Shown piece after piece: positions 47,433 through 59,207 of a stretch of DNA of 64,000 nucleotides. Numbering within the stretch: the first letter of the stretch is position 1; each line of letters opens with the position of its first letter. The position numbers were made by a program, and so were the translations under genes. The stretch comes from Nannocystis sp. GTDB lineage: Bacteria > Myxococcota_A > Polyangia > Nannocystales > Nannocystaceae. The stretch covers positions 62,001-126,000 of the forward strand of contig JADJRG010000028.1 in the NCBI GenBank assembly GCA_016712315.1, written 5' to 3'. The notes under the pieces are model-generated. The model had not been told where the DNA came from, did not search any database, and was given only the letters and a program-made list of their open reading frames with translations.

Positions 47433-48059
47433 ATGACGATGACGCTGCTGTCGCCTGAGCACTCGGTGGTCGTGAGCAGGGAGCGGCGCGCTCGTGTGGT
47501 GGTGTTGGCCTCGGGCAGCGGCTCCAATTTCGCGGCGCTGGCGGACGCGGCGGCGGACGGCTCGGCGCCGTTTGCGGTGCGCGGGCTGATCTACAACGTG
47601 GCGGGCGCGGGGGTCGCGGCGCGGGCGTCGGCGCGTGGGATCCCGGCGCGCCTGATCGCGCACCAGGGGTTCAGATCGCGCGAAGAGTTCGATGATGCGG
47701 TGGTGGCGGCGCTGCGCGAGATGGAGGCGGAGTGGGTGGCGATGGCCGGGTGGATGCGGATCGCGACGACGCGGCTGCTGGAGGCCTTCGCGGGGCGAAT
47801 TCTGAACCTGCACCCGAGCCTGCTGCCGAGCTTTCGCGGGCTGCGGGCGGTGGAGCAGGCGCTGGCGGCGGGGGTGAAGATCAGCGGGTGTACGGTGCAC
47901 GCGGTGGTCCCCGCGGTGGATGAGGGGCCGATCGTCGGGCAGGCGGCGGTGCCGGTGCTCGAGGGCGACGACGCGGCTTCGCTGGGGGCGCGGATCCACG
48001 CGGCGGAGCACCTGCTCTACCCGATGGCGTTAGCGCGGGCGATCGCGGCGGCGGGCTGA
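47433..48059 (+). CDS. purN: Phosphoribosylglycinamide formyltransferase
   Basis: 208 residues from ATG 47433; a few N-terminal residues precede the fold. PurN transfers a formyl group from 10-formyl-THF to GAR in purine synthesis. Motifs: VVLASGSGSNFAALAD, MAGWMRI, NLHPSLLPSFRGLRAVEQAL (catalytic Asn-His region), GCTVHAVVPAVDEGPIVGQ with the catalytic Asp. The Gly-Leu-Arg after SFRG replaces the usual LDAH-type segment, a feature seen in some bacterial PurN proteins. Cytoplasmic. Confidence 0.9.
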   Translation: MTMTLLSPEHSVVVSRERRARVVVLASGSGSNFAALADAAADGSAPFAVRGLIYNVAGAGVAARASARGIPARLIAHQGFRSREEFDDAVVAALREMEAEWVAMAGWMRIATTRLLEAFAGRILNLHPSLLPSFRGLRAVEQALAAGVKISGCTVHAVVPAVDEGPIVGQAAVPVLEGDDAASLGARIHAAEHLLYPMALARAIAAAG

Positions 48060-48135
48060 GCGGCGCGCTCCTGTCGAGGAGCGGCGCGTGGTCGCGGCTG
48101 TGTGCCGCGTGTTACCGTCTCGTGGCCGTGTTGTG

Positions 48136-49507
48136 ATGATCTGGATGGTCGCACATACGCCGCGTCGCGACGGGGTGACGCTGTGGTTCGGGTCGATCGG
48201 CAGCGAGCCGCCCGGGGCGATCGTGAGGCTCGTGATCGAGGCCGCAGGCGGGCGGCGGCAGGTGATGGAGCTGCGCCCCGAGTGGCAGCTCTTGCCGGTC
48301 GGCGAGGGGCTCGACGTGTGGAGCTGCTGGCGCTCGATCGAGGGGCTGTCGCCGGACACGCGGTACACGCTGCGCTTGGCGGAGACCGACGAGGCGGTGA
48401 TCGTGCGGACGCTGCCGTCGGCGATGCCAGGGCCCGGAGAGGCGCCGCTGCGGCTGTTGTTGGGCTCGTGCTTTGATCCGCGCGGGCACGGGGCGTCGAT
48501 GCTGCCGGGGCTCGTGCGGCGGCTAGAGGCCTTGACGCCGCACGTGAAGCTGCTGTGCGGCGATCAGGTGTACGTGGACCTGCCGGTGATGCGGCGGCTG
48601 CCGACCACCGACGCGGGGCTGCGGCGCTTCTTGCTCGAGAAGTATCGAATGAGCTGGGCGCCGCGCGGGGCGGCCTCGGCGAGCGGGTACGGCGATCTGC
48701 TGCGGGTCGGCGCGAACCTGCTGATCAGCGATGACCACGAATTTTGGAACAACTTCCCCTTCGTCGCGGGGCACGTGCCGTTCACGCTGGACGCGCGGAA
48801 CCGAGCTTCGATGACGTCGCTCGGGCGGGCGTTCTTTCAGGCGTTTCAGGCGGACTACGCGGCGGCCGAGGGGCTTCGTTGTCGGCATGAGCTGCGGGTC
48901 GGCGCGCCGGATGATCCGCGGGCGCTCGGAGATCTTCGCGATCGACGGGCGCTTCGCGCGGACGACGACGCGGGCGCATCACCCAGACGATCTGGCGGCG
49001 CTGGTGCGCTGGATCGATCGGCTGCGCGGGCCGGGGATCATCGCGCTGAGTCAGCCGCTCTTCGAGCCGCCGCAGGGCAACCTCCGCAAGAAGATGATCG
49101 ACGCGGGGATCGCTGACTTCTCGGACTTTGATCCGCTGGCGCGGGCGTTGGATCGGGCGCCGCATGACCTGCTGATCCTGAGCGGGGACATCCACTGCGG
49201 GCGGATCGCGGCGGCGACGGGCGGGGCGAGCGGGCGGAAGATCGTTGAGATCGTCGCGTCGCCGATCTCGCTGATCCCTGGGACGAATTTCTGCGACTGG
49301 CCGGCGTTCGGGGCCTTCCCGCCGCGGGCCGTGTCGAGGGTCTCGCGCACGCTGAAGGTGGAGCCCTTGATGCCGCTGGTGAAGGAGGATCACGTGGCGA
49401 TGATCGAGCTGTGCCGGGTGGGCGCGTCGCTGCGGGTTGATGTCGCCTACTGGCGCTCGAACGGGGCGCCGCTCGCCGGCCGTACGTGGTCCGGCGCTTT
49501 GTCTTGA
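48136..49507 (+). CDS. PhoD-like metallophosphatase, frameshifted
   Basis: About 457 residues from ATG 48136 (a GTG at 48133 is possible). Unlike the PhoD at 5388 it has no signal peptide. An N-terminal beta domain (VTLWFGSIGSEPPGAIV) is followed by the phosphatase domain: LLLGSCFDPRGHG, KLLCGDQVYVDLP, LLISDDHEFWNN and LILSGDIHCGRI. The frame breaks at GGG 48920-48922: one base fewer joins GAPDDPR to RSEIFAIDGRF. The next gene starts 15 bp after its stop with a strong ribosome site, suggesting an operon. Confidence 0.85.
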
Positions 49508-49522
49508 GCGAGGAGAAGGACG

Positions 49523-50299
49523 ATGCCTGAGAGGACCTATCCGCTGATGAACGCCCGCTTCGCGGCCCGCGCGGCCCGCAACGCGCAGATATGTGAGATG
49601 ACCCGAGAGCCAGGTGAGGGCAACGCGGGGTGGATCGCGCGGGCGCTGGGCGAGGACCCGTCGCCGCGGGTGATCCTGCTGGGCGGCGCGTCGCTGCCCG
49701 ACTTCCGGGTGCGGGCGGCGCAGGCGGCGGCGCGCAGCGATCTGATGCCGAGCTTCTGGAGCCGTGCACTCCTGGCCTTGAAGACAGACCTCGCAGCGCC
49801 GTGGACGCTGTGGAGCGCGGGGATCGAGGGGGCCTCGTTGGCCGAGCTCCCTGGGACGAACGGGATCCACCCGGTGGCGCTCGCGAGCCTCGACGCGGCC
49901 GCGTCGCTGCCGAACGCGGCGGTGCTGCGCTTCCCAGGCGCGACCAGCGAGGCGCTGGTCGAGGCGATCGCGGCGCTGCGCGGGGGGCGGCTGGTGGAGG
50001 ACGTGGTGACGCCGATCGCGGCGTGGTTCGGGTTCATGATCGGCGCGCAAGGGGCGGAGAACCCGCTCGCGCAGGGGATCCCGCTGCCAGACGCGCTCTT
50101 CGTCGACGCGGCGTTCAGCTACGCCGCGGTCGATCTGGTGCCGGGCGCGTCGGCGCGTGGCGCCTGCCCGGAGGCGTTCTGGCAGTCCGCGCTGTGGTGG
50201 TCGCGCTACTACGCAGGCGACGACGAGGCGGGCGCGGCGCGGGCGCCCTCCGGGGTGTTCACGATCGGGCAGGCGGCGGCGTGCGTGGTCGAGGGGTGA
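49523..50299 (+). CDS. Hypothetical protein
   Basis: 258 residues from ATG 49523, preceded by a strong AGGAGAAGGA site. No signal peptide, membrane helix or recognised motif. Visible features are RVILLGGASLPDFRVRAAQAA, a Trp-rich segment (FWSRALLALKTDLAAPWTLW) and FWQSALWWSRYYAGDD near the end. It directly follows the PhoD-like phosphatase, so it may work with it. The coding pattern is clean and unbroken. Confidence 0.75.
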   Translation: MPERTYPLMNARFAARAARNAQICEMTREPGEGNAGWIARALGEDPSPRVILLGGASLPDFRVRAAQAAARSDLMPSFWSRALLALKTDLAAPWTLWSAGIEGASLAELPGTNGIHPVALASLDAAASLPNAAVLRFPGATSEALVEAIAALRGGRLVEDVVTPIAAWFGFMIGAQGAENPLAQGIPLPDALFVDAAFSYAAVDLVPGASARGACPEAFWQSALWWSRYYAGDDEAGAARAPSGVFTIGQAAACVVEG

Positions 50300-50382
50300 G
50301 GCGTCGAGCGGTGGATCCGGAGGCGACGGCGTGACAGGGGCGGCGCTTGGCCGCGGCGGCTGCGAGCGTATGCTCGCGGCGG

Positions 50383-51913
50383 ATGTCGGGTCGTTCGCTG
50401 CTCAGCGCCTCTACGGTCAATTTCCGCGCCTTGATGGCGAACGGGCGCCGCTACGAGGTGCCGGACTATCAGCGCGACTACTCGTGGACGCGCGAGCAGT
50501 GGGAGGACTTGTGGGCGGACCTGGTCGACCTAGCGCGTGAGCCGGGGCGGCAGCACTACATGGGGGCGCTGGTGCTCCAAGAGCCAGCCGCCGATCTCTT
50601 TAGGATCATCGACGGGCAGCAGCGGATCGTCACTCTGAGCGTGCTCGTCGCGGCCGCGCTGCGCTGCCTGCAGAGGCTCGTGGAGGCGGAGGTGCAGCCG
50701 GACGAGAACAAGCAGCGAATGGAGCTGCTGCGCGGGGCCTTCTTGGGCGGGGTGGATCCGATCTCGTTGCACACGATCGCGAAGCTGCGGCTGAACGAGG
50801 CGAACCGGGCGTTCTTCGAGGGGACCCTGCTCCGCCTCAAGAAGCCGATCTCGCGGTCGGCGCTGCGCTCGGCGGAGCGGCCGCTGTGGGAGGCGTTTGA
50901 GTTCTTCCGTAAGAAGCTCGATGAGCGCTACGCGGCCGGTCAAGACGGCGCCGAGATCGCGCGTTTTATCTACGAGGTGGTCGCGGTGCAGCTCTTGTTC
51001 ATCGTCGTGTCGGTGGAGGACGAGCAGGGCGCCTACACGGTCTTCGAGACGCTGAACGCGCGCGGGCTGGAGCTGTCGGCGGGCGATCCGGGAGGAGGTA
51101 ACGGAGCCCGGGCAGGTGTTTGAGCTGCTCGATCACTTGGAGCCGCTCGCGGAGCTGTCAGATGCGCTGGATGACCACCATCACCCGTTCTGGCAGGACT
51201 TCCCGCCGACGGCGCGCGATCACGTGCGCCACCTGAACCTGTATCGGGTGACCCAGTTCCGGCCGCTGCTCTTCGCGGCGTGGTTGCCCTTCGATCGCGA
51301 GCAGCTCGTCAAGCTGCTGCGGCTGATCGACGTGCTGTCGCTGCGCTACAGCGTGATCGGCCAGGAGAACCCGAACGCGCTCGAGGACCACTACAACCGG
51401 GTAGCGCAGGCGATCCACCGCGGTGAGGTGACGAGGGCGGGTGAGGTGCGTGAGGCGCTGCGGGCGATCTATGTCGAAGACGAGGACTTCAAGGCTGCGT
51501 TCTCGCGGGCGCAGATCCCGGCGAGCGGCGAGCGGGGGCGGCTGGTGCGTTATCTGCTCTGCGCGATCGAGGGGGCGCGGTCGGGGGGAGCGGTGCAGCT
51601 GCAGGACGAGACGACGACGGCGACGATCGAGCACGTGCTGCCCAAGAACCCCTCAGAGGCGTGGTCGTCGTCGTTCACGGCCGAGCAGGCGGATCGCTAC
51701 GTCGACCGGCTCGGCAACTACCTGCTGCTCGAGGGTAAATTGAACGCGCGCGAGGCGGCCAACCGCTCGTTCGGAGAGAAGCGCGAGATCTATCGGACGA
51801 GCATCTACCCGTCGACGCGAGAGCTGGCGGTGGAGGAGTGGACGCCGGCGCAAGTGGAGCAGCGGCAGGCCGAGATGGCGCGGCTGGCGGTGGGGCTGTG
51901 GCGGTGGACGTGA
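50383..51913 (+). pseudogene. DUF262/DUF1524 (GmrSD-like) gene with internal deletion
   Basis: The first frame starts at ATG 50383 and has the DUF262 features VPDYQRDYSWTREQWEDLW and DGQQRIVTLSVLV; it reaches FETLNARGLELSAGD and then goes out of frame, stopping at 51123. The second frame resumes as IREEVTEPGQVFELLDHL and ends with the DUF1524 HNH-type motif TIEHVLPKNPSEAW. In family members about 50-60 residues (LLKNYLFS and what follows) separate these parts; here they are missing at a junction around GATC 51085-51088. GmrSD-type proteins are type IV restriction enzymes that cut modified DNA. As written the gene is broken. Confidence 0.75.
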
Positions 51914-51929
51914 GCCGGCGCTGAGGTGA

Positions 51930-54706
51930 TCAGGGGTCGAGGGTGTCGTCGCGGATCCATTGGCCGCGGTCGCCCTGGCGGAGTTCGAAGGTGGGGAAGT
52001 ACTCGAGGTCGAGGCGGAGGGTGAGCAGCTCGGCGCGGCCGTCGACGTCGTAGGTCATGAGGCGGAGGGCGTCGCCGCTGCGGCGGCCGCGGACGCTGGC
52101 GAGGAAGGCGTCGAGATCGCCGACTGGTTGATCGTCGACGGCGGTGATCAAGCGCGAGGCGCGGAGCTTGGAGCGGCTGGCCGGAGAGCCATACCAATAT
52201 AAAGAGGTGTAGACGCCGGCGACGCCGGTGCCGCGCTGGATCCGCAGGCTGCGGGGGATCTCCTGGATCAAGGCGCCGGCCCAGTGGAGCACGCGATCGG
52301 TGCCGTGGCCGCGTAAGGGGCGCGGCGCGGCGGTGGCCTCGATGACGGCGCCGTCGCGGAGCAGAGTGAGCGCGAGGTGGGGGCCGAGGGCGCGCTCGAG
52401 ATCGAGGAAGGTGGTGACGGGGGCGCCGTCGATCGCGAGCAAGAGGTCGCCCGAGCGCCACGGCTCGACGCCGCTGATCACACGCTCGACGAGGAGGACC
52501 TGGCGACGCCTGGGGTCGTGCTGCTCGAGGCGCTTGGCCCACTGCGGATCGACGCCGTGGCCGCGCGCCTCAGCGAGGGGGATCGGGCGCAGCTCGACGC
52601 CGGGATCCCAGAGCGTCGGGGGCTCGCCGCGGCGGAGGCGCCGGGTGAGGGGGGCCCAGAAGTCGACGGAGAGGCCGTACTCGGCGAGCTTGTGCTCCTT
52701 GGCGACTTGATAGGAGAAGCCGGCCCAGAGGGCGAGCACGCGGCCGTCGTCGTCCGTGAGCACGCCGCCGAGGGCGCGGGGAGGCTGGGTGAGCGCGAGC
52801 TTCTCGAGGTTGGCAGGGCGGTAGCGGGGCGGCTTGGGGATCGGCAGGTCGAGGGCGTCGGAGGTGGCGATCTCGACGCGCTGCGCGAAGAGGCGCTGGT
52901 CGCGGCGCAGGCCGACCATCCAGGCTTGGTCGCCAGGCTCGGCGCCGCGCGGGGCGAGCTCGGCGGCGCGTAGCGGGGTGTCGCCGACCCGCGCAGGATC
53001 GAAGGCGATGACCGCGTAGTTGTGGAAGGGGTGGAGGAAGACGATCCGGGCGGGGACCTCGAGGGCGCCCGCGAAGGTGAGGTTGAGCTCGGCGAGGGCG
53101 GTGGGGACGACGCTGCGATCGACGAGCACGAGGCCGCGCTCGGCGTCGACGATCAGGCCGACGCCGCGGAAGCTGGCCGCTTGGACGCCGTCGATCTTGT
53201 GCGGCAAGGTGACGACGACGGTGACGAGCGAGGCGGCGAGGGCGAGGGCGCGCGGATCGTCGGCCTCGGCAGCGGCGGCGGTCAGGGGGGCGGGCGCGGG
53301 CGCGGGCGGCGGCGGCGGGAGCTGGCGCGAAGGCCAGATCCCAGAATTGTCGTCGCGGTCGCGGCGGACGGCGCTGAAGATCTGGCGCTCGACGGTGACC
53401 ACGCAGACTCGATCGCGCCGCGGCGACTCGACGTCGAAGTAGCGGATCGGCAGCTTGGCGCCGTGCGGGGCGGCGGCGAAGCGCGCCTCGAGGGCGGCGA
53501 GGTCCGGGGTCGCTTGGCCGCCGACCGCGGTGATGACGGCGCCGCGATCGAGGCCGGTGGGGGTGAACATGGCGCCGGCGCTGGCGATGTAGACGCCTCG
53601 CAGGGGGATCTGGAACTGGCGGGCGATCTGGTAGGAGAGGTCGTGGAGGGTGGCGCCGCCGAGCTCGATGAAGCTCGCTGGGGTGATCGTGTGGAGGTCG
53701 AGGGTGGTGACGCGGATCTGCTGCGGTCGTCCGCCGCGCTCGACCTCGAGGGTGATCTCGCGGCCGACGTGATCATCGAGGTGCGCCTCGAGGGTGATGA
53801 AGTCGAGGATCGGGTGACCGTCGACGCTGAGGAGGATGTCCCCGAGTGCGAGGTGGCCGTCGGTGGGGCCTTCGGGGAGGATCGACTCGATGACGAGCCG
53901 GCCGGTGGCCGTCGGCGCGGCGGCGCGAAGGGCGGCTTCGCGCTCGGGGCGCAGGCCGAGGCGGCGGAGCTCGTCGTAGGGGCGTAGCTCGTAGGTGGCG
54001 CACAAGGTGCCGCGAGGGACAGCTTCGCCGCGGCGTAGGCGATCGAGGGCGCGGACCACCCGCTCCAGCGGGAAGAAGAAGCTGGAGGCGGCCTGGGTGC
54101 GGCTGCCGGCGTTGAGGGCGAGCACGTCGCCGTCGATGTCGACGACGGGGAGCCGGAGGAGCCGCCCGAGGTGCTGGAGGCCGCTTGGATGTAGTGGGTG
54201 TTGAAGTCGTTGTAGCGGCGCAGGCCGTAGCTGGGGGCGGGGCGGTCGAGGCGGGCGATCGTGCCAGCGAGGATCGAGAGCTTCTCGCCGGCGTCGTTGC
54301 CGACGACGCGGATCTCGGCGCCGACCTTGGCCTTGTGGGGGGCCAGGCGGAGGGCGGTGGGGGCGATGAAGCGGAGCGCCGCGGGGTCGTAGCGGTAGAA
54401 GCCGAAGTCGTGCACCGGATCGCGGTAGACGGCCCGCAGCGGGACCTCCTCATGGTTGAGGAAGACGGCCTCGGCGACGACCGGCCCTGGGTGAACGACG
54501 TGACGGTTGGTGAGCAGGAGCCCGCGCTCGGCGTCGACGACGAAGCCGGTCGCCTGAGAGGAGGCGTTCCAGTCGGTGTCGAAGGGGCGGGGGGCGTCGA
54601 TCCGGATCGACGCGACGGCCTCGGCGACCCGCTCGAGGCTGGCCCGCCAGCGATCGGCGCTGGAGGAGGCGAGGAGGTGAGCGGGGTCGGTGGGCGGCGC
54701 GGACAT
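51930..54706 (-). CDS. Nma111-like tandem trypsin/PDZ protease, frameshifted
   Basis: About 925 residues from ATG 54706, with no signal peptide. The first trypsin domain has the triad in TNRHVVHPGP, YRDPVHDFGFYRYDP and STSGGSSGSP. It is followed by PDZ domains (LPEGPTDGHLALGDILLSVDG), a second trypsin-like domain whose His site reads VDRSVV and is degenerate, and further PDZ domains. This double layout and the ATGFVVD, NHEEVP and YRDPVHDF blocks are those of the eukaryotic HtrA relative Nma111. The frame breaks at GGGG 54147-54150: one added base joins SSGSP to VVDIDGD. Predicted cytoplasmic protease for damaged proteins; substrates unknown. Confidence 0.85.
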
Positions 54707-54786
54707 CAGAGGGACGTGAGTATACGGGAGGGGGCAGGCGCGCTCGCTGCTTGACCGGCGGGCCGGTCGGCGCGAAAAAGGGAGCG

Positions 54787-55284
54787 ATGCAAAGCCGCGC
54801 GCCTGTCGCCCTCCTTTTTTGCTCGCTTCTGGCCGCTTGTGGCGATGACGAAGGGACCTCGTCGCTGAGCGCCGCCTCGCAGACCTCGAACAATTCGACC
54901 GTGGGGTCGGCGTCAGCGTCGTCGTCGTCGTCGTCTTCGAGCTCCGATGGTTCGACCTCGGACGGATCTTCGGGGAGCGCGTCGGGCAGCAGCGCGGGCG
55001 CCGAGACGACGGGGGCTCCGACCAGCTCGGACTCGGACCCCTCGTCGACCGGCACCGATCCGACGAGCACGAGCACGAGCACGACCTCTGGCTCGACCAG
55101 CGGCGGCGACCTGTGCGGCAATGGGCTGGTCGATCCCGGGGAGCAGTGCGACGGCGTGGACCTGGGCTCCTTCACCTGCACGAGCCTGGGCTACGACGGC
55201 GGCGGCACGCTCTCCTGTGATCCGGTGATGTGCACGCTCGACACGTCGATGTGCGTCGGCGGCGGCGGCAGCACCTCGGGTTGA
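54787..55284 (+). CDS. Lipoprotein with myxococcal disulfide repeat
   Basis: 165 residues from ATG 54787. The lipobox is LLFCSLLAAC, followed by a Ser/Thr/Gly/Asp-rich linker of about 90 residues that includes nine consecutive serines. The C-terminus has one disulfide repeat of the myxobacterial type, CGNGLVDPGEQCDGVDLGS, with later paired cysteines (CTSLGYDGGGTLSC). Surface-exposed; function unknown. It is followed 13 bp later by a membrane protein gene on the same strand. Confidence 0.85.
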   Translation: MQSRAPVALLFCSLLAACGDDEGTSSLSAASQTSNNSTVGSASASSSSSSSSSDGSTSDGSSGSASGSSAGAETTGAPTSSDSDPSSTGTDPTSTSTSTTSGSTSGGDLCGNGLVDPGEQCDGVDLGSFTCTSLGYDGGGTLSCDPVMCTLDTSMCVGGGGSTSG

Positions 55285-55297
55285 GCGAAGCGCTGAC

Positions 55298-56815
55298 GTG
55301 GCGGATCGGCGAGTCGGGCTCGCGCTGACGCTCTTCCTCGGGGCGGTCTTTCTGTGGACGGCTCCGGGCAGGATCACCTTTCCAGACGATGAGATCGTCT
55401 TTCAGACGACCGAGGCGCTGTGGCTGCGCGGGGAGCTGGCGATCGCGGGGATCCCGAAGAGGACGGGGGAGCCGCCGCACCTGCCAGCAGGGAGCTTCGG
55501 CTGGGCGCTGGGGCGTGACGGTCGGCGCTATGGCTTCTTCGGCCACGGGCTGTCGGTCGCGGCGCTGCCGATGTACGGGCTCGCGCGCGCGACCTTGGAG
55601 GCCGCGCCGGAGCGCTGGTGGCACGCGGTGCGGTCGGACCACTTCTTCTTCCATCGGCGCTCCAAGCAGGCGGACTGGCCGCGGCTGCTGGTGAGCCTGA
55701 CGAACGCGTGGATCACGGCGCTGACGGCGGCGGCGCTGTTCTGGTGGCTGCGTGCGCTGGCGATCGCGCGGGGCGCGGCGCTGCTGACGGCGCTGGCGTA
55801 CGGGCTCGGTACGGCGGCGTGGGCGTACTCGCGGACCTTCCTGAGCGAGCCGCTCTCGGCGCTGTGTCTGGTCGGCTGCGCGGCGATGATCGCGACGTTT
55901 CACCGCGATCACCGGGCGCGCTGGCTGTGGGGCGCGGGGCTGATCGCGGGGCTCTCGGCGCACGTGCACGTGCTCAACCTGTGTATGGTGCCATGTCTGA
56001 TCGGCTATGCGCTCGCGGACAGGAGCGCACGGACAGGTGAGGCGAGGCGCGCGTGGATCGGCGCGATCGCGCTGGGCGGGCTGGGGCTGCTGGCGCTCGG
56101 GCTCGGGCAGTGGGCGCGCTTCGGATCGCCGCTCGAGACCGGGCGGTTCGGCCACTACAGCGCCTTTCAGGCGCCTTGGGAGGGGATCGCGGCGCTGCTG
56201 CTGGCGCCCGGGCGGAGCGTCTTTTTATATGCGCCGGCGGTGACGATCGGGATCTTCGGGTGGGCGGCGCTGCGGCGGCGGCTGCCAGTGGTCGCGATCT
56301 TCGTCGCGGCGGCGGCGCTGACGCGGCTGGTGGTGATCTCCTGCCGCAGCGACTGGTACGGCGGTTGGGGGCTGGGGCCGCGTCACTTGGTGCCGGTGTT
56401 GCCGCTGATGATCGCGCCGCTGGCGCTGGTGTGGGAGCGTTGGCGGGCGTCGGGTCGCGGGCGCAGGATCGCGCTGATCAGCGGCCACGCGGTCGCGGTG
56501 GCGCTCTCGGGGTATGTGGCGCTCTTCTCGATCTTCGAGTGGATGTTCACGCTGGGAGGGAGCGCGGCGCTGCGGGCGAGCGGGCTGCGCTTGATCGAGG
56601 CGTCGCACTGGCACCTGTGGGCGAGCCCGCTGGTCGGCTTCGCCCGGCTCCGGCCGGACGTGCTGTCGGGCGGGGCGTGGACGCTGGCGCGCCGCGGTGA
56701 CTGGAGCTTGATGGCGGTGTTCGTGGCGATCGCGGCGATCGGGGCCGCGGCGCTGGGTGTCTTGGTGTGGGCGTTGATCCGCGACGCGCGAGCGGACGCC
56801 CAGCCTCGCGCGTGA
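55298..56815 (+). CDS. GT-C-like polytopic membrane protein (mannosyltransferase-like)
   Basis: 505 residues from a GTG at 55298. About ten to eleven transmembrane helices are visible. After the first helix the loop reads TFPDDEIVFQTTEALWLRG, an acidic pair placed like the catalytic site of GT-C glycosyltransferases that use lipid-linked sugars. Other landmarks are FFGHGLSVAALPMYG, FLSEPLSAL and WYGGWGLGPRHLVPVLPL. It may add a sugar to a lipid or protein at the outer face of the inner membrane. The final helix is followed by a short basic tail. Confidence 0.75.
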   Translation: MADRRVGLALTLFLGAVFLWTAPGRITFPDDEIVFQTTEALWLRGELAIAGIPKRTGEPPHLPAGSFGWALGRDGRRYGFFGHGLSVAALPMYGLARATLEAAPERWWHAVRSDHFFFHRRSKQADWPRLLVSLTNAWITALTAAALFWWLRALAIARGAALLTALAYGLGTAAWAYSRTFLSEPLSALCLVGCAAMIATFHRDHRARWLWGAGLIAGLSAHVHVLNLCMVPCLIGYALADRSARTGEARRAWIGAIALGGLGLLALGLGQWARFGSPLETGRFGHYSAFQAPWEGIAALLLAPGRSVFLYAPAVTIGIFGWAALRRRLPVVAIFVAAAALTRLVVISCRSDWYGGWGLGPRHLVPVLPLMIAPLALVWERWRASGRGRRIALISGHAVAVALSGYVALFSIFEWMFTLGGSAALRASGLRLIEASHWHLWASPLVGFARLRPDVLSGGAWTLARRGDWSLMAVFVAIAAIGAAALGVLVWALIRDARADAQPRA

Positions 56816-56846
56816 CGGTCGCGCCCCGCGCGAGGGGGTCGCTCGC

Positions 56847-58373
<1,527 letters not shown>

Positions 58374-58427
58374 GATGGCGGAGGAGGGCGCGGAGTGAGC
58401 GGAGTGAGCGGGCGCGGCGGTCGGCGT

Positions 58428-58925
58428 CTACTTGCAGGCGAGGCCCTCGTCTTCGCAGCCAGGGGGCTGGTCGAGGGCGAGGTTGTTGATCAGGCAGCTA
58501 TTGCACTCGTCGCCGCCGAAGTCGTCAGGGTCGCAGGCGGCCGCGTCGACGCACAGGTTGGTGATGCAGTCGACGAACTTGAAGAGGCGGTACACCTCCT
58601 CGGCGGTGAGGCCCTCTTCGCAGGCGAGGAAGCAGGAGAGGTCCTGCTCTTGGCTCGGCTCGGGGGGGATCGCGAGGGCGCAGTTGAGCAGGCAGGCGAT
58701 GGCGCCGCGGCAGGAGAGGCCGCCAGGTTCACCCGTGGTGGGGTCGCCGGTGGAGGTCGTGAAGTCCCACGGATCCGGCGGTACGGTGGTGACCGGCGGG
58801 CTGGTGGTGGTCGTCGTTGTGTCGGTCTCGGTGAGGTAGAGATCCGAGTTGCAGCCCGCGAGCATGAGCGCGGCCGCGAGGGCGCCGCGCAGGGCGGGCG
58901 AGGTCACGCGAAGGGCCAAAGCCAT
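58428..58925 (-). CDS. Small Cys-rich lipoprotein
   Basis: 165 residues from ATG 58925. Signal with lipobox (GALAAALMLAGC), a Thr/Pro linker (TETDTTTTTTSPPVTT), then a compact domain with about twelve cysteines (CRGAIACLLNC, CFLACEEG, CITNLCVDAAAC, CNSCLINN). It lies 54 bp upstream of the OmpA-family gene on the same strand and may be cotranscribed with it. Function unknown. Confidence 0.82.
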   Translation of the reverse strand: MALALRVTSPALRGALAAALMLAGCNSDLYLTETDTTTTTTSPPVTTVPPDPWDFTTSTGDPTTGEPGGLSCRGAIACLLNCALAIPPEPSQEQDLSCFLACEEGLTAEEVYRLFKFVDCITNLCVDAAACDPDDFGGDECNSCLINNLALDQPPGCEDEGLACK

Positions 58926-59207
58926 CGGCGGACGATAGCAGGCGCCAGCCGGCGCGTACAACGATCTGGCGGGCGCGGCGGCGGCTCCGACTGCGCTGGA
59001 GAGAATGAGGAGCGCCTCCGCTCGCGTCGCGCCGAGGGCGATCGATCAGGCGATCGTTGGACCTCGATCGCGGTCGATCGTGGGGGAGCGCAGGGCGGCC
59101 GCTCGCTTGTCACCGTAGCCGCGAGACGCCATACTGCGGAGGTTCGATCGCCCTCGCGGGGCCGCCTCGCGCTCAGGAGCGCCCCAATTCGCCCGTCTGG
59201 ATGATTT

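Noticed and set aside
59100..59207. GGTTCGATC-like string considered as a tRNA T-loop
   Set aside because: No cloverleaf with acceptor and anticodon stems could be formed around it.
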